A stretch of 64,000 nt of DNA from Ramlibacter sp. WS9 (GCF_003797765.1 NZ_RKMB01000022.1:1-64000); one strand, 5' to 3'. Shown: positions 49,313 through 58,322, counted from the first letter of the stretch. Translations and numbers: made by a program. The notes: generated by a model from the letters alone, not told the origin.

Positions 49313-50821
49313 TCAGCTCCCGCCCAGTTTCAGCGTAAACCGGCTGCCCTGGCCCGCCACACTGTGAAAGCTGATGTCGCCTCCCACAAGGACTGCCAGT
49401 TTCTTTGACAAGTGCAGCCCCAGACCCGCGCCATCCTGCCGGCGCATGCCCGGCGCTCCCAACTGCTGGAATGATTGAAACAGCTTGGCTTGGTCTTCCG
49501 ATGCGATGCCTATGCCCGTATCCGTGACGGCGAACTCCGTGAACTCGCTCTCGGCATCCCTGCCACCGGAAATGAAGTCGACCCGAACCTCACCCGTCTG
49601 CGTGAATTTGATGGCGTTGCTCGTCAGGTTCAGCAGGATTTGTGTCAGCGCCCGGCGGTCGGTCCGCAACGAGTGAGCCGCCGGCGGGGCGGCCAGCCTG
49701 AACGACAGGCCCTTGGCCTCGGCTGCCGGCCGCAACACCGCATCGAGCTCGTCCAGGACTTCGCGGCAGTTCACGGCCTCGAGTACCAGTTCGACCTTCC
49801 CGGCCTCGATGCGCGCCAGGTCGAGCAGGTCGTTGATCAGCGAATGCAGATGGCGCGCGCTGGATTCGATTGTCTGGAGCTGGTGCTCCTGCGCGGCATT
49901 GATCGGGCCGGGCAACTTCATCAACAGCGTGCCGGTGAATCCGATGATGGCATTGAGCGGTGTGCGCAGCTCGTGAGACATGCTCGCCAGGAACCGGTCT
50001 TTCACCAGCGCGGCGTTTTCGAGCTCGAGGTTCTTGTCGCGAAGCGCCTGCTCGAATCGCTTGCGCTCGGTGACGTCCCGGATCGCGCTGGACACGAAGA
50101 GGCCCTCTTCCGTCTCCAGGGGGCTGAGGCTGATCTCCACGGGAAACTCGGAGCCATCCGCGCGCAAGCCATTGAGCTCGAGCCCCGCCCCCATCGACCG
50201 CGCGCGCGGCTGGCTGAAAAATCCGGCGCGGTGGCTGGGGTGCCGCTCCCTGAAGCGGCTTGGCACGAGGATCTCGACCGATTGGCCCAGAAGCTGTTCG
50301 CGGCGATAGCCGAACAACTTTTCAGTTTGCGAGTTCACCAGGACGATCTGCCCCTCGCCATTGACGATCACCATCGCGTCGGGCGCCGACTCGAGGAGTT
50401 CCCTGAATTTTCTTTCGGCCCGCTGGCGCCCGCTGATGTCGCGCACCGCGCTCATGACCAGCGTGCCGCCCTCTGTTTTCAGCGGGCTCAGACTGATCTC
50501 CACGGGAAACTGGATCCCGTCCTTGCGCAGTCCATGCAACTCCAGGCCTGCGCCCATGGTGCGGGTATGGGGTTGCGCGAAATAGCCATCGCGGTGCGCG
50601 AGGTGCTGGTGGCGAAAACGCTCCGGCAGCAATACCTCGATGGGCTTGCCAAGCAGCTCGTCCCGCCGGTAGCCGAAGAGGTGCTCAGCCTGCGAATTGA
50701 CGAGGACGATATGCCCGTCCGAATCGACCATGACGATGGCATCAGGTGTCGATTCAAGCAGGTCGCCCAGCTTGGCGTCGATGTCCGAGAGTCGCCGGGA
50801 GTGCACCGGAACCGCCGCCAT
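49313..50821 (-). CDS. Tandem-PAS histidine kinase
   Basis: A 502-residue cytoplasmic kinase with two PAS domains (about 20-132 and 140-253), HisKA with His283 (SMSHELRTPLN) and an ATPase domain with NLTSNAIKF, DTGIGI and GAGLGLHLS. The PAS domains are near copies of one another (PDA-V, VLVNSQ, LFGYRR, GAGLEL-GLR, FPVEISLSPL in both), so the pair arose by a recent internal duplication. The ATG at 50821 has no clear ribosome site. The frame stays open upstream, so an earlier non-ATG start is possible. Confidence 0.87.
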   Translation of the reverse strand: MAAVPVHSRRLSDIDAKLGDLLESTPDAIVMVDSDGHIVLVNSQAEHLFGYRRDELLGKPIEVLLPERFRHQHLAHRDGYFAQPHTRTMGAGLELHGLRKDGIQFPVEISLSPLKTEGGTLVMSAVRDISGRQRAERKFRELLESAPDAMVIVNGEGQIVLVNSQTEKLFGYRREQLLGQSVEILVPSRFRERHPSHRAGFFSQPRARSMGAGLELNGLRADGSEFPVEISLSPLETEEGLFVSSAIRDVTERKRFEQALRDKNLELENAALVKDRFLASMSHELRTPLNAIIGFTGTLLMKLPGPINAAQEHQLQTIESSARHLHSLINDLLDLARIEAGKVELVLEAVNCREVLDELDAVLRPAAEAKGLSFRLAAPPAAHSLRTDRRALTQILLNLTSNAIKFTQTGEVRVDFISGGRDAESEFTEFAVTDTGIGIASEDQAKLFQSFQQLGAPGMRRQDGAGLGLHLSKKLAVLVGGDISFHSVAGQGSRFTLKLGGS

Positions 50822-51015
50822 CAAGACACGGCCCGAACGGCTGCGTTCGCGGTCACGAATGTAGAAATCAATTGCACTGGCACCCCCCTCATTCCCGTCC
50901 CGCGGAGCGACCGTATCCTGGCATTGCCCGGCCGCCAACCTCGCCTTTGGAAATGTATTCTTGCGCTTATTCTGCGCGCACTTCGCCGGAAAGGCGAGGC
51001 ATTTGCGAGAAGCCG

Positions 51016-51462
51016 TCAGCCGCCCACGTGCATGGTGAAGACGGCGCCGTTGGACAGGCGGCAACTGCCCGTGCCGAGCGCGGGCGAATTCATCGTGTAG
51101 CGGCAATTGATGTAGCTGCCGCGCGAGCCCGCGCCGTTGGCCAGGCCGTCACGGGCCGAGCCGGCCACCCGGGTCGCTTCGCCGGAGAAGCTCTCGCCGT
51201 TGATGTTGGTCGTGAAGTGGCCGCGGCCGTTGAGATCGTTGGTCACCACCGCCATCACCGTCCCGTGCACCGCCGCCATGTCGTTGGCCGGGTAGAGCCG
51301 CGCCGAAAAAGTGACGGGCGCAGGCGCGGGTGCAGGCACGTGCACCACCGTATGGGGCGTTTGGTGCTGCAGCGGGACGACGTAGCACCCGGCCAGGACG
51401 GCCGATGTGACAGCCATGCCGGCCAACGAAACAATGCGGACAAATCGCGAGGGGATGTTCAT
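51016..51462 (-). CDS. Small lipoprotein of unknown function
   Basis: A 148-residue protein with a lipoprotein signal (VLAGC lipobox, Cys26) and a proline-rich stretch after it. The mature domain (SARLYPANDMAAVHGTVMAV onward, with GSYINCRYTMNSPALGTGSC) has two cysteines that could form a disulfide. I recognise no named family. It lies alone between the PAS kinase and the divergent dapC gene. Confidence 0.75.
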   Translation of the reverse strand: MNIPSRFVRIVSLAGMAVTSAVLAGCYVVPLQHQTPHTVVHVPAPAPAPVTFSARLYPANDMAAVHGTVMAVVTNDLNGRGHFTTNINGESFSGEATRVAGSARDGLANGAGSRGSYINCRYTMNSPALGTGSCRLSNGAVFTMHVGG

Positions 51463-51622
51463 AACGATCCAGTGACCCAGGCAAATGCCTGTGCCGCGGA
51501 TTCTTCGCGCCGGGGCGTTCGAAGTACCACGAAGATGCCCGTGTAGCGCCAACCGGCACCCAAAGGGGCGTATGGAGCTACCGGCGCACGGCCATCCCGC
51601 CGTGCCAACGATAATCGGGCCC

Positions 51623-52822
51623 ATGAATCCCCTGCTTTCCCGCCTGCAGCCCTATCCGTTCGAGCGCCTGCGGCAACTTTTCGTGGGCGTCACGCCCAAT
51701 CCCGCGTACACGCCCATCAGCCTGGGCATCGGCGAACCCAAGCACCCGACGCCCGAATTCATCAAGCAGGCGCTGGCCGGCGCCCTGGGCGGGCTGGCCG
51801 TCTATCCGGCCACGGCCGGCGAGCCCAAACTGCGCGACACGTTTCGCCATTGGCTGCAGACCCGCTACGCGTTGATGGCCGTGGACGCCAATACGCAGAT
51901 GCTGCCCGTGAACGGCTCTCGTGAGGCCCTTTTCGCATTTGCCCAGACCGTGATCGACCCCACGAAGAAGCCCGTGGTGGTTTGCCCCAACCCGTTCTAT
52001 CAAATCTACGAAGGCGCGGCCCTCCTCGCCGGCGCTGAGCCGTACTACGCGCCGTGCGACCCGGCCCGCAACTTCGCGGTGGACTGGGACAGCGTGCCGT
52101 TGGAGGTCTGGGCCCGCACGCAGTTGCTGTTCGTCTGCTCGCCCGGCAACCCCACCGGCGCCGTGATGCCGCTGCAAGAGTGGAAGAAGCTGTTCGAGCT
52201 GTCCGACAAGCATGGCTTCGTGATCGCCTCGGACGAGTGCTACAGCGAGATCTTCTTCAGGGACGAGCCACCCCTGGGCGGCCTGCAGGCCTCGGTGAAG
52301 CTGGGGCGGCCCGACTTCAAGAACCTGGTCAGCTTCACCAGCCTGTCCAAGCGCAGCAACGTGCCCGGCATGCGCAGCGGCTTCGTGGCCGGCGACGCAG
52401 CACTGATAAAGAAATTCCTGCTGTACCGCACCTACCATGGCAGTGCCATGAGCCCGGTGATCCAGCAGGCCAGCATTGCGGCCTGGGGCGACGAGCAGCA
52501 CGTGGTGGAAAACCGCAACCTGTACCGGGAAAAGTTCGCCCAGGTGACCCCCATGCTGGCCGAGGTGATGGACGTACAGCTGCCCGACGCGGGCTTTTAT
52601 CTGTGGGCCGGCGTGGGGGGAAGCGACACGGAATTCGCCCGCGACCTCCTGGCTCAATACAATGTCACCGTGTTGCCGGGGAGTTATCTCGCCCGCGAGA
52701 GCGGTGGCAAGAACCCGGGCACCGGGCGCATCCGCATGGCCCTGGTGGCGCCCACCGCGGAATGCGTGGAAGCCGCGCAACGCATCGTCCAGTTCGTCCA
52801 GTCCAGAAAATCATCGCAATGA
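51623..52822 (+). CDS. dapC: Succinyldiaminopimelate transaminase DapC
   Basis: A 399-residue class I PLP aminotransferase. The PLP Lys243 is in SLSKRSNVPGMRSG, with NPTGA and SDECYSE motifs before it. It makes N-succinyl-diaminopimelate in lysine and peptidoglycan synthesis. Assignment to DapC rather than a general aminotransferase rests on the four-base overlap with dapD and on dapE nearby. The start at 51623 fits the family N-terminus. Confidence 0.93.
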   Translation: MNPLLSRLQPYPFERLRQLFVGVTPNPAYTPISLGIGEPKHPTPEFIKQALAGALGGLAVYPATAGEPKLRDTFRHWLQTRYALMAVDANTQMLPVNGSREALFAFAQTVIDPTKKPVVVCPNPFYQIYEGAALLAGAEPYYAPCDPARNFAVDWDSVPLEVWARTQLLFVCSPGNPTGAVMPLQEWKKLFELSDKHGFVIASDECYSEIFFRDEPPLGGLQASVKLGRPDFKNLVSFTSLSKRSNVPGMRSGFVAGDAALIKKFLLYRTYHGSAMSPVIQQASIAAWGDEQHVVENRNLYREKFAQVTPMLAEVMDVQLPDAGFYLWAGVGGSDTEFARDLLAQYNVTVLPGSYLARESGGKNPGTGRIRMALVAPTAECVEAAQRIVQFVQSRKSSQ

Positions 52823-53643
52823 CCCAACAGCTCCAGCAAATCATCGACAACGCGTGGGAAAACCGCGCCGGCATTTCCGTCAAGACCGTGTCCAAGGAGG
52901 TCTCCGAGGCTGTGGAGCACGTGATCGCCGAGCTGAACAACGGCCACCTGCGCGTCGCGACGCGTGAGTCGGTGGGCCAATGGACGGTGCACCAGTGGAT
53001 CAAGAAGGCCGTGCTGCTGTCTTTCCGCCTGCGTGACAACGAGATCGTCCGCGCCGGCGACCTGGGCTTCTACGACAAGGTGCCGACCAAGTTCGCGCAC
53101 CTAACGCCCGAAGAGATGGCCGCCACCGGCGTGCGCGTCGTGCCGCCGGCCGTGGCGCGCCGCGGCAGCTTCATCGCCAAGGGCGCGATCCTGATGCCCA
53201 GCTACGTGAACATCGGCGCCTACGTCGACGAAGCCACCATGGTGGACACCTGGGCCACGGTGGGCAGCTGCGCCCAGATCGGCAAGAACGTGCACCTGTC
53301 CGGCGGCGTCGGCATCGGCGGCGTGCTGGAGCCGGTGCAGGCCGGCCCGACCATCATCGAAGACAACTGCTTCATCGGCGCCCGCTCCGAAGTGGTGGAA
53401 GGCGTGATCGTCGAAGAGAACTCGGTGATCTCCATGGGCGTGTACATCGGCCAGAGCACCAAGATCTATGACCGCGCCACTGGCACCGTGACGTACGGCC
53501 GCATTCCGGCCGGTTCGGTGGTCGTCTCCGGGAATCTGCCGAGCGCGGACGGCAAGTACAGCCTGTACTGTGCGGTGATCGTCAAGCGCGTCGATGCGCA
53601 GACCCGCGCCAAGACCAGCCTGAACGACCTCTTGCGCGACTGA
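52819..53643 (+). CDS. dapD: Tetrahydrodipicolinate N-succinyltransferase DapD
   Basis: A 274-residue left-handed beta-helix succinyltransferase. Hexapeptide-type repeats run through the centre (AILMPSYVNIGAYVDEATMV, GGVGIGGVLEP). It uses succinyl-CoA to make N-succinyl-amino-ketopimelate, the substrate of DapC. ATGA overlap with dapC fixes the start. A strong hairpin with A/T arms follows the stop. Confidence 0.96.
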   Translation: MTQQLQQIIDNAWENRAGISVKTVSKEVSEAVEHVIAELNNGHLRVATRESVGQWTVHQWIKKAVLLSFRLRDNEIVRAGDLGFYDKVPTKFAHLTPEEMAATGVRVVPPAVARRGSFIAKGAILMPSYVNIGAYVDEATMVDTWATVGSCAQIGKNVHLSGGVGIGGVLEPVQAGPTIIEDNCFIGARSEVVEGVIVEENSVISMGVYIGQSTKIYDRATGTVTYGRIPAGSVVVSGNLPSADGKYSLYCAVIVKRVDAQTRAKTSLNDLLRD

Positions 53644-53663
53644 GTTAGTGGTGTCTGGTTTTC

Positions 53664-53694
53664 AAAAAATCGACGGGCCGCCCCTAGATTTTTT
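53664..53694. terminator. Terminator hairpin after dapD
   Basis: AAAAAATC (53664-53671) and GATTTTTT (53687-53694) pair around a GC-rich inner stem GGG-CCG-CCC. The A-run/T-run flanks make it a bidirectional-type intrinsic terminator. Confidence 0.75.
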
Positions 53695-53709
53695 GCTGAT
53701 TGAACTCGG

Positions 53710-53746
53710 CAAGAATTTTGTGGAGCGAAGCGGAGCAAAATTCTTG
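53710..53746. repeat. AT-rich inverted repeat upstream of pilU
   Basis: CAAGAATTTTG (53710-53720) and CAAAATTCTTG (53736-53746) are perfect 11-base arms with a 15-base loop. It ends 14 bases before the pilU ATG, in the presumed leader, and could hide or regulate the promoter or ribosome site. Confidence 0.65.
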
Positions 53747-53760
53747 ACGAAAGTACATTT

Positions 53761-54915
53761 ATGAGCACGATGGAGCGGATTCTTCGCCTGATGGGCGAAA
53801 AGAAGGCGTCGGACGTGTACCTGTCGGCGCACGCGCCGGCGCTGATCAAGATCAACGGCCAGTGCCTGCCGATCAACAACCAGCTGCTGCCGCCGGATGC
53901 CCCCTTGGCGCTGCTGTCCGAGGTGATACCCGCGCGCCGCATCGAGGAACTCGAGGAAACCGGCGAGCTGAACATGGCGCATGCCATCGAAGGCGTCGGC
54001 AATTTCCGGATTTCCGGCATGCGCCAGCGCGGCACCTACGCCATCGTCATTCGCTACATCACGACCGAGATTCCCGCCCTGGCGTCCCTCGGCGTGCCCA
54101 TGATCCTGGCCGACCTGATCATGGAAAAGCGCGGCCTGCTGCTGATGGTGGGCGCCACCGGCGCCGGCAAGAGCACGACGCTCGCGTCGATGATGGACCA
54201 CCGCAACGAAAAGGTGTCGGGGCACATCCTCACCATCGAAGACCCGGTCGAATTCCTGTTCAAGAACAAGAAGTCGGTGGTCAACCAGCGCGAAGTCGGC
54301 AGCGACACGCAGTCGATGCAGACCGCGCTGAAGAACGCGCTGCGCCAGGCGCCCGACGTGATCCTGGTCGGTGAAATCCGCGACCGCGAGACCATGTCCG
54401 CGGCCATCGCGTATGCGCAGTCGGGCCACCTGTGCCTGGCCACCATGCACGCGAACAACAGCTACCAGGCGCTGAACCGCATTCTCTCGTTCTACCCCGT
54501 CGAAGTACGCCCCACCATGCTGGGCGACCTGGCCGCCGCGCTCAAGGCCATCGTGTCGCAGCGTCTTCTGCGCACTGTGCACGGCAGCCGCACGCCGGCC
54601 GTCGAGGTGCTGCTGAACACCAAGCTGATCGCTGAGTTGATCGAGAAAGGCGACTTCTCGGGCATCAAGGAGGCGATGGAGAAATCCATGGCCGAGGGCT
54701 CGCAGACTTTCGAGATGGACATCGCCCGCCTCATCGTGGACGGTTCCGTGGACCGGAAAGAGGGCCTGGCCTACGCCGACTCTCCCACCAACCTCCAATG
54801 GCGCCTGCAGAACGACTTTGCAGCCAAGGTCAGGGGCGACGCCGAAGACGGCCCGTCCGACGACATGGCCGATGAACCGTCGTTCACCGAGATCACGCTC
54901 GACGTGAAACATTAA
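53761..54915 (+). CDS. pilU: Type IV pilus retraction ATPase PilU
   Basis: A 384-residue PilT/PilU-type ATPase. Walker A is GATGAGKST (131-139), followed by the Asp box (TIEDPVEFLF), Walker B (ILVGEIRDRETM) and His box (HLCLATMHANN). It powers pilus retraction with PilT. PilU rather than PilT is favoured by the MSTMERILRLMGEKKASDVYL start and the acidic C-terminal extension (GDAEDGPSDDMADEP). The ribosome site is weak. No other T4P gene except the MSHA set at the right end is nearby. Confidence 0.92.
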   Translation: MSTMERILRLMGEKKASDVYLSAHAPALIKINGQCLPINNQLLPPDAPLALLSEVIPARRIEELEETGELNMAHAIEGVGNFRISGMRQRGTYAIVIRYITTEIPALASLGVPMILADLIMEKRGLLLMVGATGAGKSTTLASMMDHRNEKVSGHILTIEDPVEFLFKNKKSVVNQREVGSDTQSMQTALKNALRQAPDVILVGEIRDRETMSAAIAYAQSGHLCLATMHANNSYQALNRILSFYPVEVRPTMLGDLAAALKAIVSQRLLRTVHGSRTPAVEVLLNTKLIAELIEKGDFSGIKEAMEKSMAEGSQTFEMDIARLIVDGSVDRKEGLAYADSPTNLQWRLQNDFAAKVRGDAEDGPSDDMADEPSFTEITLDVKH

Positions 54916-54951
54916 CCCCGTTCGCCCTCTGCTTGCCGAAGGGCCTTTTCG

Positions 54952-56127
54952 ATGACCCGCGCCCTCCATCTCACTGAACAGCTGATCTCTCGCCGGTCCA
55001 TCACGCCGGAAGACGGCAACTGCCAGCAGATCATCGCCGAGCGGCTTGCGCCGCTGGGCTTTGCTTGCAAAACCATCCTGAGCGGGCCCGACACGTTCCG
55101 CGTGACCAACCTTTGGGCCAAGCGCGAGGGGAAGCTCGAAGCGCAGCCCGGCGCCGGGCGCACGGTGGTGTTCGCCGGCCACACCGACGTCGTGCCCACC
55201 GGCCCACTGGACCAATGGACGAGCGACCCTTTCACGCCGTCCCACCGCGACGGCAAGCTGTATGGCCGCGGCGCATCCGACATGAAAACGTCGATCGCGG
55301 CTTTCACGGTGGCCGTGGAAGAGTTCCTGGCGGCGCACCCCGAGCCGGATCTGTCTATCGCTTTTCTCCTGACGAGCGACGAGGAAGGTCCCAGCGTCGA
55401 CGGCACCGTCGTCGTCTGCGACCGCCTCAAGGCGCGCGGCGAGCGGCTCGATTACTGCATCGTGGGCGAACCCTCTTCGGTCGAGCGCGTCGGCGACATG
55501 ATCAAGAACGGCCGGCGCGGCAGCATGAGCGGCAAGCTCACCATCCGCGGCGTGCAGGGGCATATCGCTTATCCGCAGTTGGCAAAGAACCCGATCCATC
55601 TCGCGATGCCCGCACTGGCGGAACTCGCCACCATCGAATGGGATCGGGGCAATGATTTCTTTCAGCCCACCAGCTGGCAGATGAGCAACATCCACGCGGG
55701 CACCGGCGCCGGCAACGTGATCCCGGGCACTCTGGTGGTGGACTTCAACTTCCGCTACTCCACCGAGTCCACGCCGGAAGGCTTGCAAAAGCTCGTGCAC
55801 GAAGTGCTGGACCGCCATGGCCTGGATTGCAGCGTCGATTGGGTCGTGGGCGGCCTGCCTTTCCTCACCACGCCCGGTGACCTGGTCGGCGCCATCCAGG
55901 GCGCCATCCGCGCCGAGACGGGGATCGAGACCGAGTTGTCGACCACGGGCGGCACCAGCGACGGGCGCTTCATCTCGCGCATCTGCCCGCAGGTCGTCGA
56001 GTTCGGGCCGATCAACGCCAGCATCCACAAGATCGACGAGCACGTGGTGGTGGCGGACATCGAGCCGCTGAAAAACATCTATCGCCGCACGCTCGAGAAC
56101 CTCGAAGCCGCATTGGTTCGTTCATGA
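54952..56127 (+). CDS. dapE: Succinyl-diaminopimelate desuccinylase DapE
   Basis: A 391-residue M20 metalloenzyme. Metal ligands are His77 (AGHTDVVPTG), Asp110 (GRGASDMK) and Glu144-Glu145 (SDEEGPSVDG), with VGEPSS and the late NASIHKIDEH. It removes succinate to give LL-diaminopimelate. Length and motifs are normal. It follows pilU by 36 bp and overlaps prmB by four bases. Confidence 0.96.
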   Translation: MTRALHLTEQLISRRSITPEDGNCQQIIAERLAPLGFACKTILSGPDTFRVTNLWAKREGKLEAQPGAGRTVVFAGHTDVVPTGPLDQWTSDPFTPSHRDGKLYGRGASDMKTSIAAFTVAVEEFLAAHPEPDLSIAFLLTSDEEGPSVDGTVVVCDRLKARGERLDYCIVGEPSSVERVGDMIKNGRRGSMSGKLTIRGVQGHIAYPQLAKNPIHLAMPALAELATIEWDRGNDFFQPTSWQMSNIHAGTGAGNVIPGTLVVDFNFRYSTESTPEGLQKLVHEVLDRHGLDCSVDWVVGGLPFLTTPGDLVGAIQGAIRAETGIETELSTTGGTSDGRFISRICPQVVEFGPINASIHKIDEHVVVADIEPLKNIYRRTLENLEAALVRS

Positions 56128-56993
56128 CGCTACTTGAACTGGTGGAGTCGAGCGCGGCGCTGCTCGATCAGGCCGGCGTAGGTTTCGGCCATGGCACGAC
56201 GAATGCGTTCGACGAAGCGGCGTGGCTCGTTCTGTGGCAACTGGGTTTGCCGCTCGACGACCTCGATGGCGTTGCCGAGATGTCCGTGTCGCCGCAGCAG
56301 CAAGACAGCGTCAACGAGCTGGTCGCCGAGCGCATCGCGTCCCGCAAGCCCGCCGCCTACCTGACGCGCGAAGCTTGGCTGCAGGGCGTGCCCTTCTACG
56401 TGGACGAGCGCAGCATCGTGCCGCGCAGCTTCATCGCGGAACTGCTGGCCGACGGCAGCTTCGACACCTGGCTGGGCGAACACACCCAGCGTGTGCTGGA
56501 CCTGTGCACTGGCAATGGCAGCCTGGCGGTCCTCGCCGCCATGACCTTTCCCGAAGTCACCGTCGACGGCGCGGACATTTCAGCGGAGGCGCTGGAAGTG
56601 GCCCGCATCAATGTCGACAAGCACAGCCTGACCGATCGCGTACATCTGCTGCAATCCGATGGGCTGCAATCGGTGCGGGGACCTTACGACCTGATCCTTT
56701 GCAACCCGCCCTACGTCAATGCGTTGAGCATGTCGCAGCTGCCCCAGGAATACCGCGCCGAGCCAGAGCTCGCCCTGGCGGGCGGCGCGGACGGCATGGA
56801 CTTCATCCGCGCGCTGCTTCGCGACGCGCCGGCGCACATGCGCGAGCAGGCGGTGCTGGTGCTGGAGATCGGCAACGAGCGCGAGAACTTCGAAGCCGCG
56901 TTTCCCAAGCTGGAAGTCGTCTGGCTGGAAACGAGCGCGGGCGAAAACCAGGTGCTACTGGTCACCCGTGAGGAATTGTCACTGCGGGCTTGA
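56124..56993 (+). CDS. prmB: Ribosomal protein L3 glutamine methyltransferase PrmB
   Basis: A 289-residue N5-glutamine methyltransferase. The PrmB-type IVPRSFIAELL segment precedes motif I (VLDLCTGNGSLAV), and the catalytic NPPYV tetrapeptide is present. It modifies a glutamine of ribosomal protein L3. The start overlaps dapE (ATGA). A REP-like repeat begins one base after the stop. Confidence 0.93.
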   Translation: MTLLELVESSAALLDQAGVGFGHGTTNAFDEAAWLVLWQLGLPLDDLDGVAEMSVSPQQQDSVNELVAERIASRKPAAYLTREAWLQGVPFYVDERSIVPRSFIAELLADGSFDTWLGEHTQRVLDLCTGNGSLAVLAAMTFPEVTVDGADISAEALEVARINVDKHSLTDRVHLLQSDGLQSVRGPYDLILCNPPYVNALSMSQLPQEYRAEPELALAGGADGMDFIRALLRDAPAHMREQAVLVLEIGNERENFEAAFPKLEVVWLETSAGENQVLLVTREELSLRA

Positions 56994-56994
56994 C

Positions 56995-57031
56995 CCCCTC
57001 GCCCCTCTGGGGAGAGGGCTGGGGTGAGGGG
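56995..57031. repeat. REP-like repeat supplying the leader of the next gene
   Basis: CCCCTC (56995-57000) and GAGGGG (57026-57031) are the outer arms, with CCCC-TCT-GGGG (57002-57012) inside. It fills the prmB-to-PLP-enzyme gap completely. The GGTGAGG within its right arm is the only ribosome-binding-like sequence before the ATG at 57033. Confidence 0.75.
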
Positions 57032-57032
57032 C

Positions 57033-58322
57033 ATGACCGACAATACACCCATGACCCGAGATATCACCACCCGCATCCTCCACGCCGACCGGCTGGGCGC
57101 GGTCGAGCATGGCGCCATCCTCAAGCCGCTGCACATCGCGACGGCCTATGGCTATGCCACGGCCGAAGAACTGACGGCCGTTTTCCAGGGCCAGCAAAGC
57201 GGCCATGTCTACGGCCGCCAGGGCAACCCCACCACGCAGGCGCTGGAAGCCAAGATCAGCCTGATGGAGGACGCCGTCGGGACGGTGTGCTTCGCCACCG
57301 GCATGGCGGCCATCTGTTCGACCATGATGGCCTTGCTCAAGAGCGGCGACCACGTGGTGGCCAGCCGCTTCCTGTTCGGCAATACCGCCAGCTGGATGGG
57401 CACGCTGTCGCAGCTCGGCTGCGAAGTGACGCTCGTCGATGCGACCGAGGCGGTCAATGTCGAACAGGCCCTGCGGCCCGAAACACGCATGGTGTTCGTG
57501 GAAACAGTCGCCAATCCGCGCACGCAGGTGGCGGATCTGGAAGGCATTGGCCAACTGTGCCAACAGCGCGGACTGCTCTACATCGTGGACAGCACCATGA
57601 GCACGCCGGCACTGTTCCAACCCAAAGCCGTGGGCGCTTCGCTGGTGCTGCATTCGCTCAGCAAGTCGATCTGCGGCCACGGCAACGCGCTGGGCGGCTC
57701 CATTTCCGATACGGGCCTGTATGACTGGGACAAGTACCCGAACCTCATGCCCGCCTACCGAAAAGGCCCGCCCACGGCGTGGGGCCTGCTGCAGATCCGC
57801 AAGAAGGGCCTGCGCGACATGGGCGCGACGCTGAGCGCGGAACACGGCCACCGCATCGCGGCGGGCGCGGAAACACTGCCGCTGCGCATGGAGCGTGCTT
57901 GCGCCAATGCGCGGGCCTTGGCCGAATGGCTGGAAGCCCAGCCGCTGGTGTCGAAGGTGCATTACCCGGGCCTCACTAGCCATCCGCAACACGCACGCGC
58001 CAAGGCGCTGTTCAAGGACGCCGGTGCCCTGCTGAGCTTCGAGACCGTCGAGGGTGTCGACCCCTTCGAGGTGCTCAATGCGCTGGATCTGGTGATCAAG
58101 TCCAGCCACCTCGGAGACAACCGGACGCTCGCGATCCCCGTGGCCCGCACCATCTTCTGGGAGATGGGCGCCGAGCAGCGCGAAAGCATGGACATCGCCG
58201 ATTCGCTGATCCGCGTGTCGGTCGGCATCGAAGCACAACAAGACTTGCTGGACGACTTTGCCCAGGCCTTTGCCACATTGAATGGATCCCGGAATCAATC
58301 CGGGATGACAGGAACCAAGTGA
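57033..58322 (+). CDS. Cys/Met metabolism PLP enzyme (cystathionine gamma-synthase family)
   Basis: A 429-residue fold-type I PLP enzyme. The PLP Lys211 is in LHSLSKSICGHGN; VYGRQGNPTT and FATGMAAICS are typical. It could be an O-acetylhomoserine/O-succinylhomoserine sulfhydrylase, cystathionine synthase or methionine gamma-lyase; the sequence does not decide. Starts at 57024 (GTG), 57033 and 57051 are in frame; 57033 is best placed after the repeat-derived ribosome site. The last residues (NGSRNQSGMTGTK) are encoded by a REP-like unit at 58286-58306. Confidence 0.9.
   Translation: MTDNTPMTRDITTRILHADRLGAVEHGAILKPLHIATAYGYATAEELTAVFQGQQSGHVYGRQGNPTTQALEAKISLMEDAVGTVCFATGMAAICSTMMALLKSGDHVVASRFLFGNTASWMGTLSQLGCEVTLVDATEAVNVEQALRPETRMVFVETVANPRTQVADLEGIGQLCQQRGLLYIVDSTMSTPALFQPKAVGASLVLHSLSKSICGHGNALGGSISDTGLYDWDKYPNLMPAYRKGPPTAWGLLQIRKKGLRDMGATLSAEHGHRIAAGAETLPLRMERACANARALAEWLEAQPLVSKVHYPGLTSHPQHARAKALFKDAGALLSFETVEGVDPFEVLNALDLVIKSSHLGDNRTLAIPVARTIFWEMGAEQRESMDIADSLIRVSVGIEAQQDLLDDFAQAFATLNGSRNQSGMTGTK
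58286..58306. repeat. REP-like unit at the end of the PLP enzyme gene
   Basis: ATCCCGGA-ATCAA-TCCGGGAT followed by GACAGGA. The form (palindrome then GATGACA) matches the units at 4766-4826. It is translated as part of the PLP enzyme tail. The AGGA just after it serves as ribosome site for the ABC-F gene. Confidence 0.7.

Noticed and set aside
53662..56043. 793-codon minus-strand frame opposite pilU and dapE
   Set aside because: Spans two intact conserved genes and an intergenic terminator, with no domain of its own.
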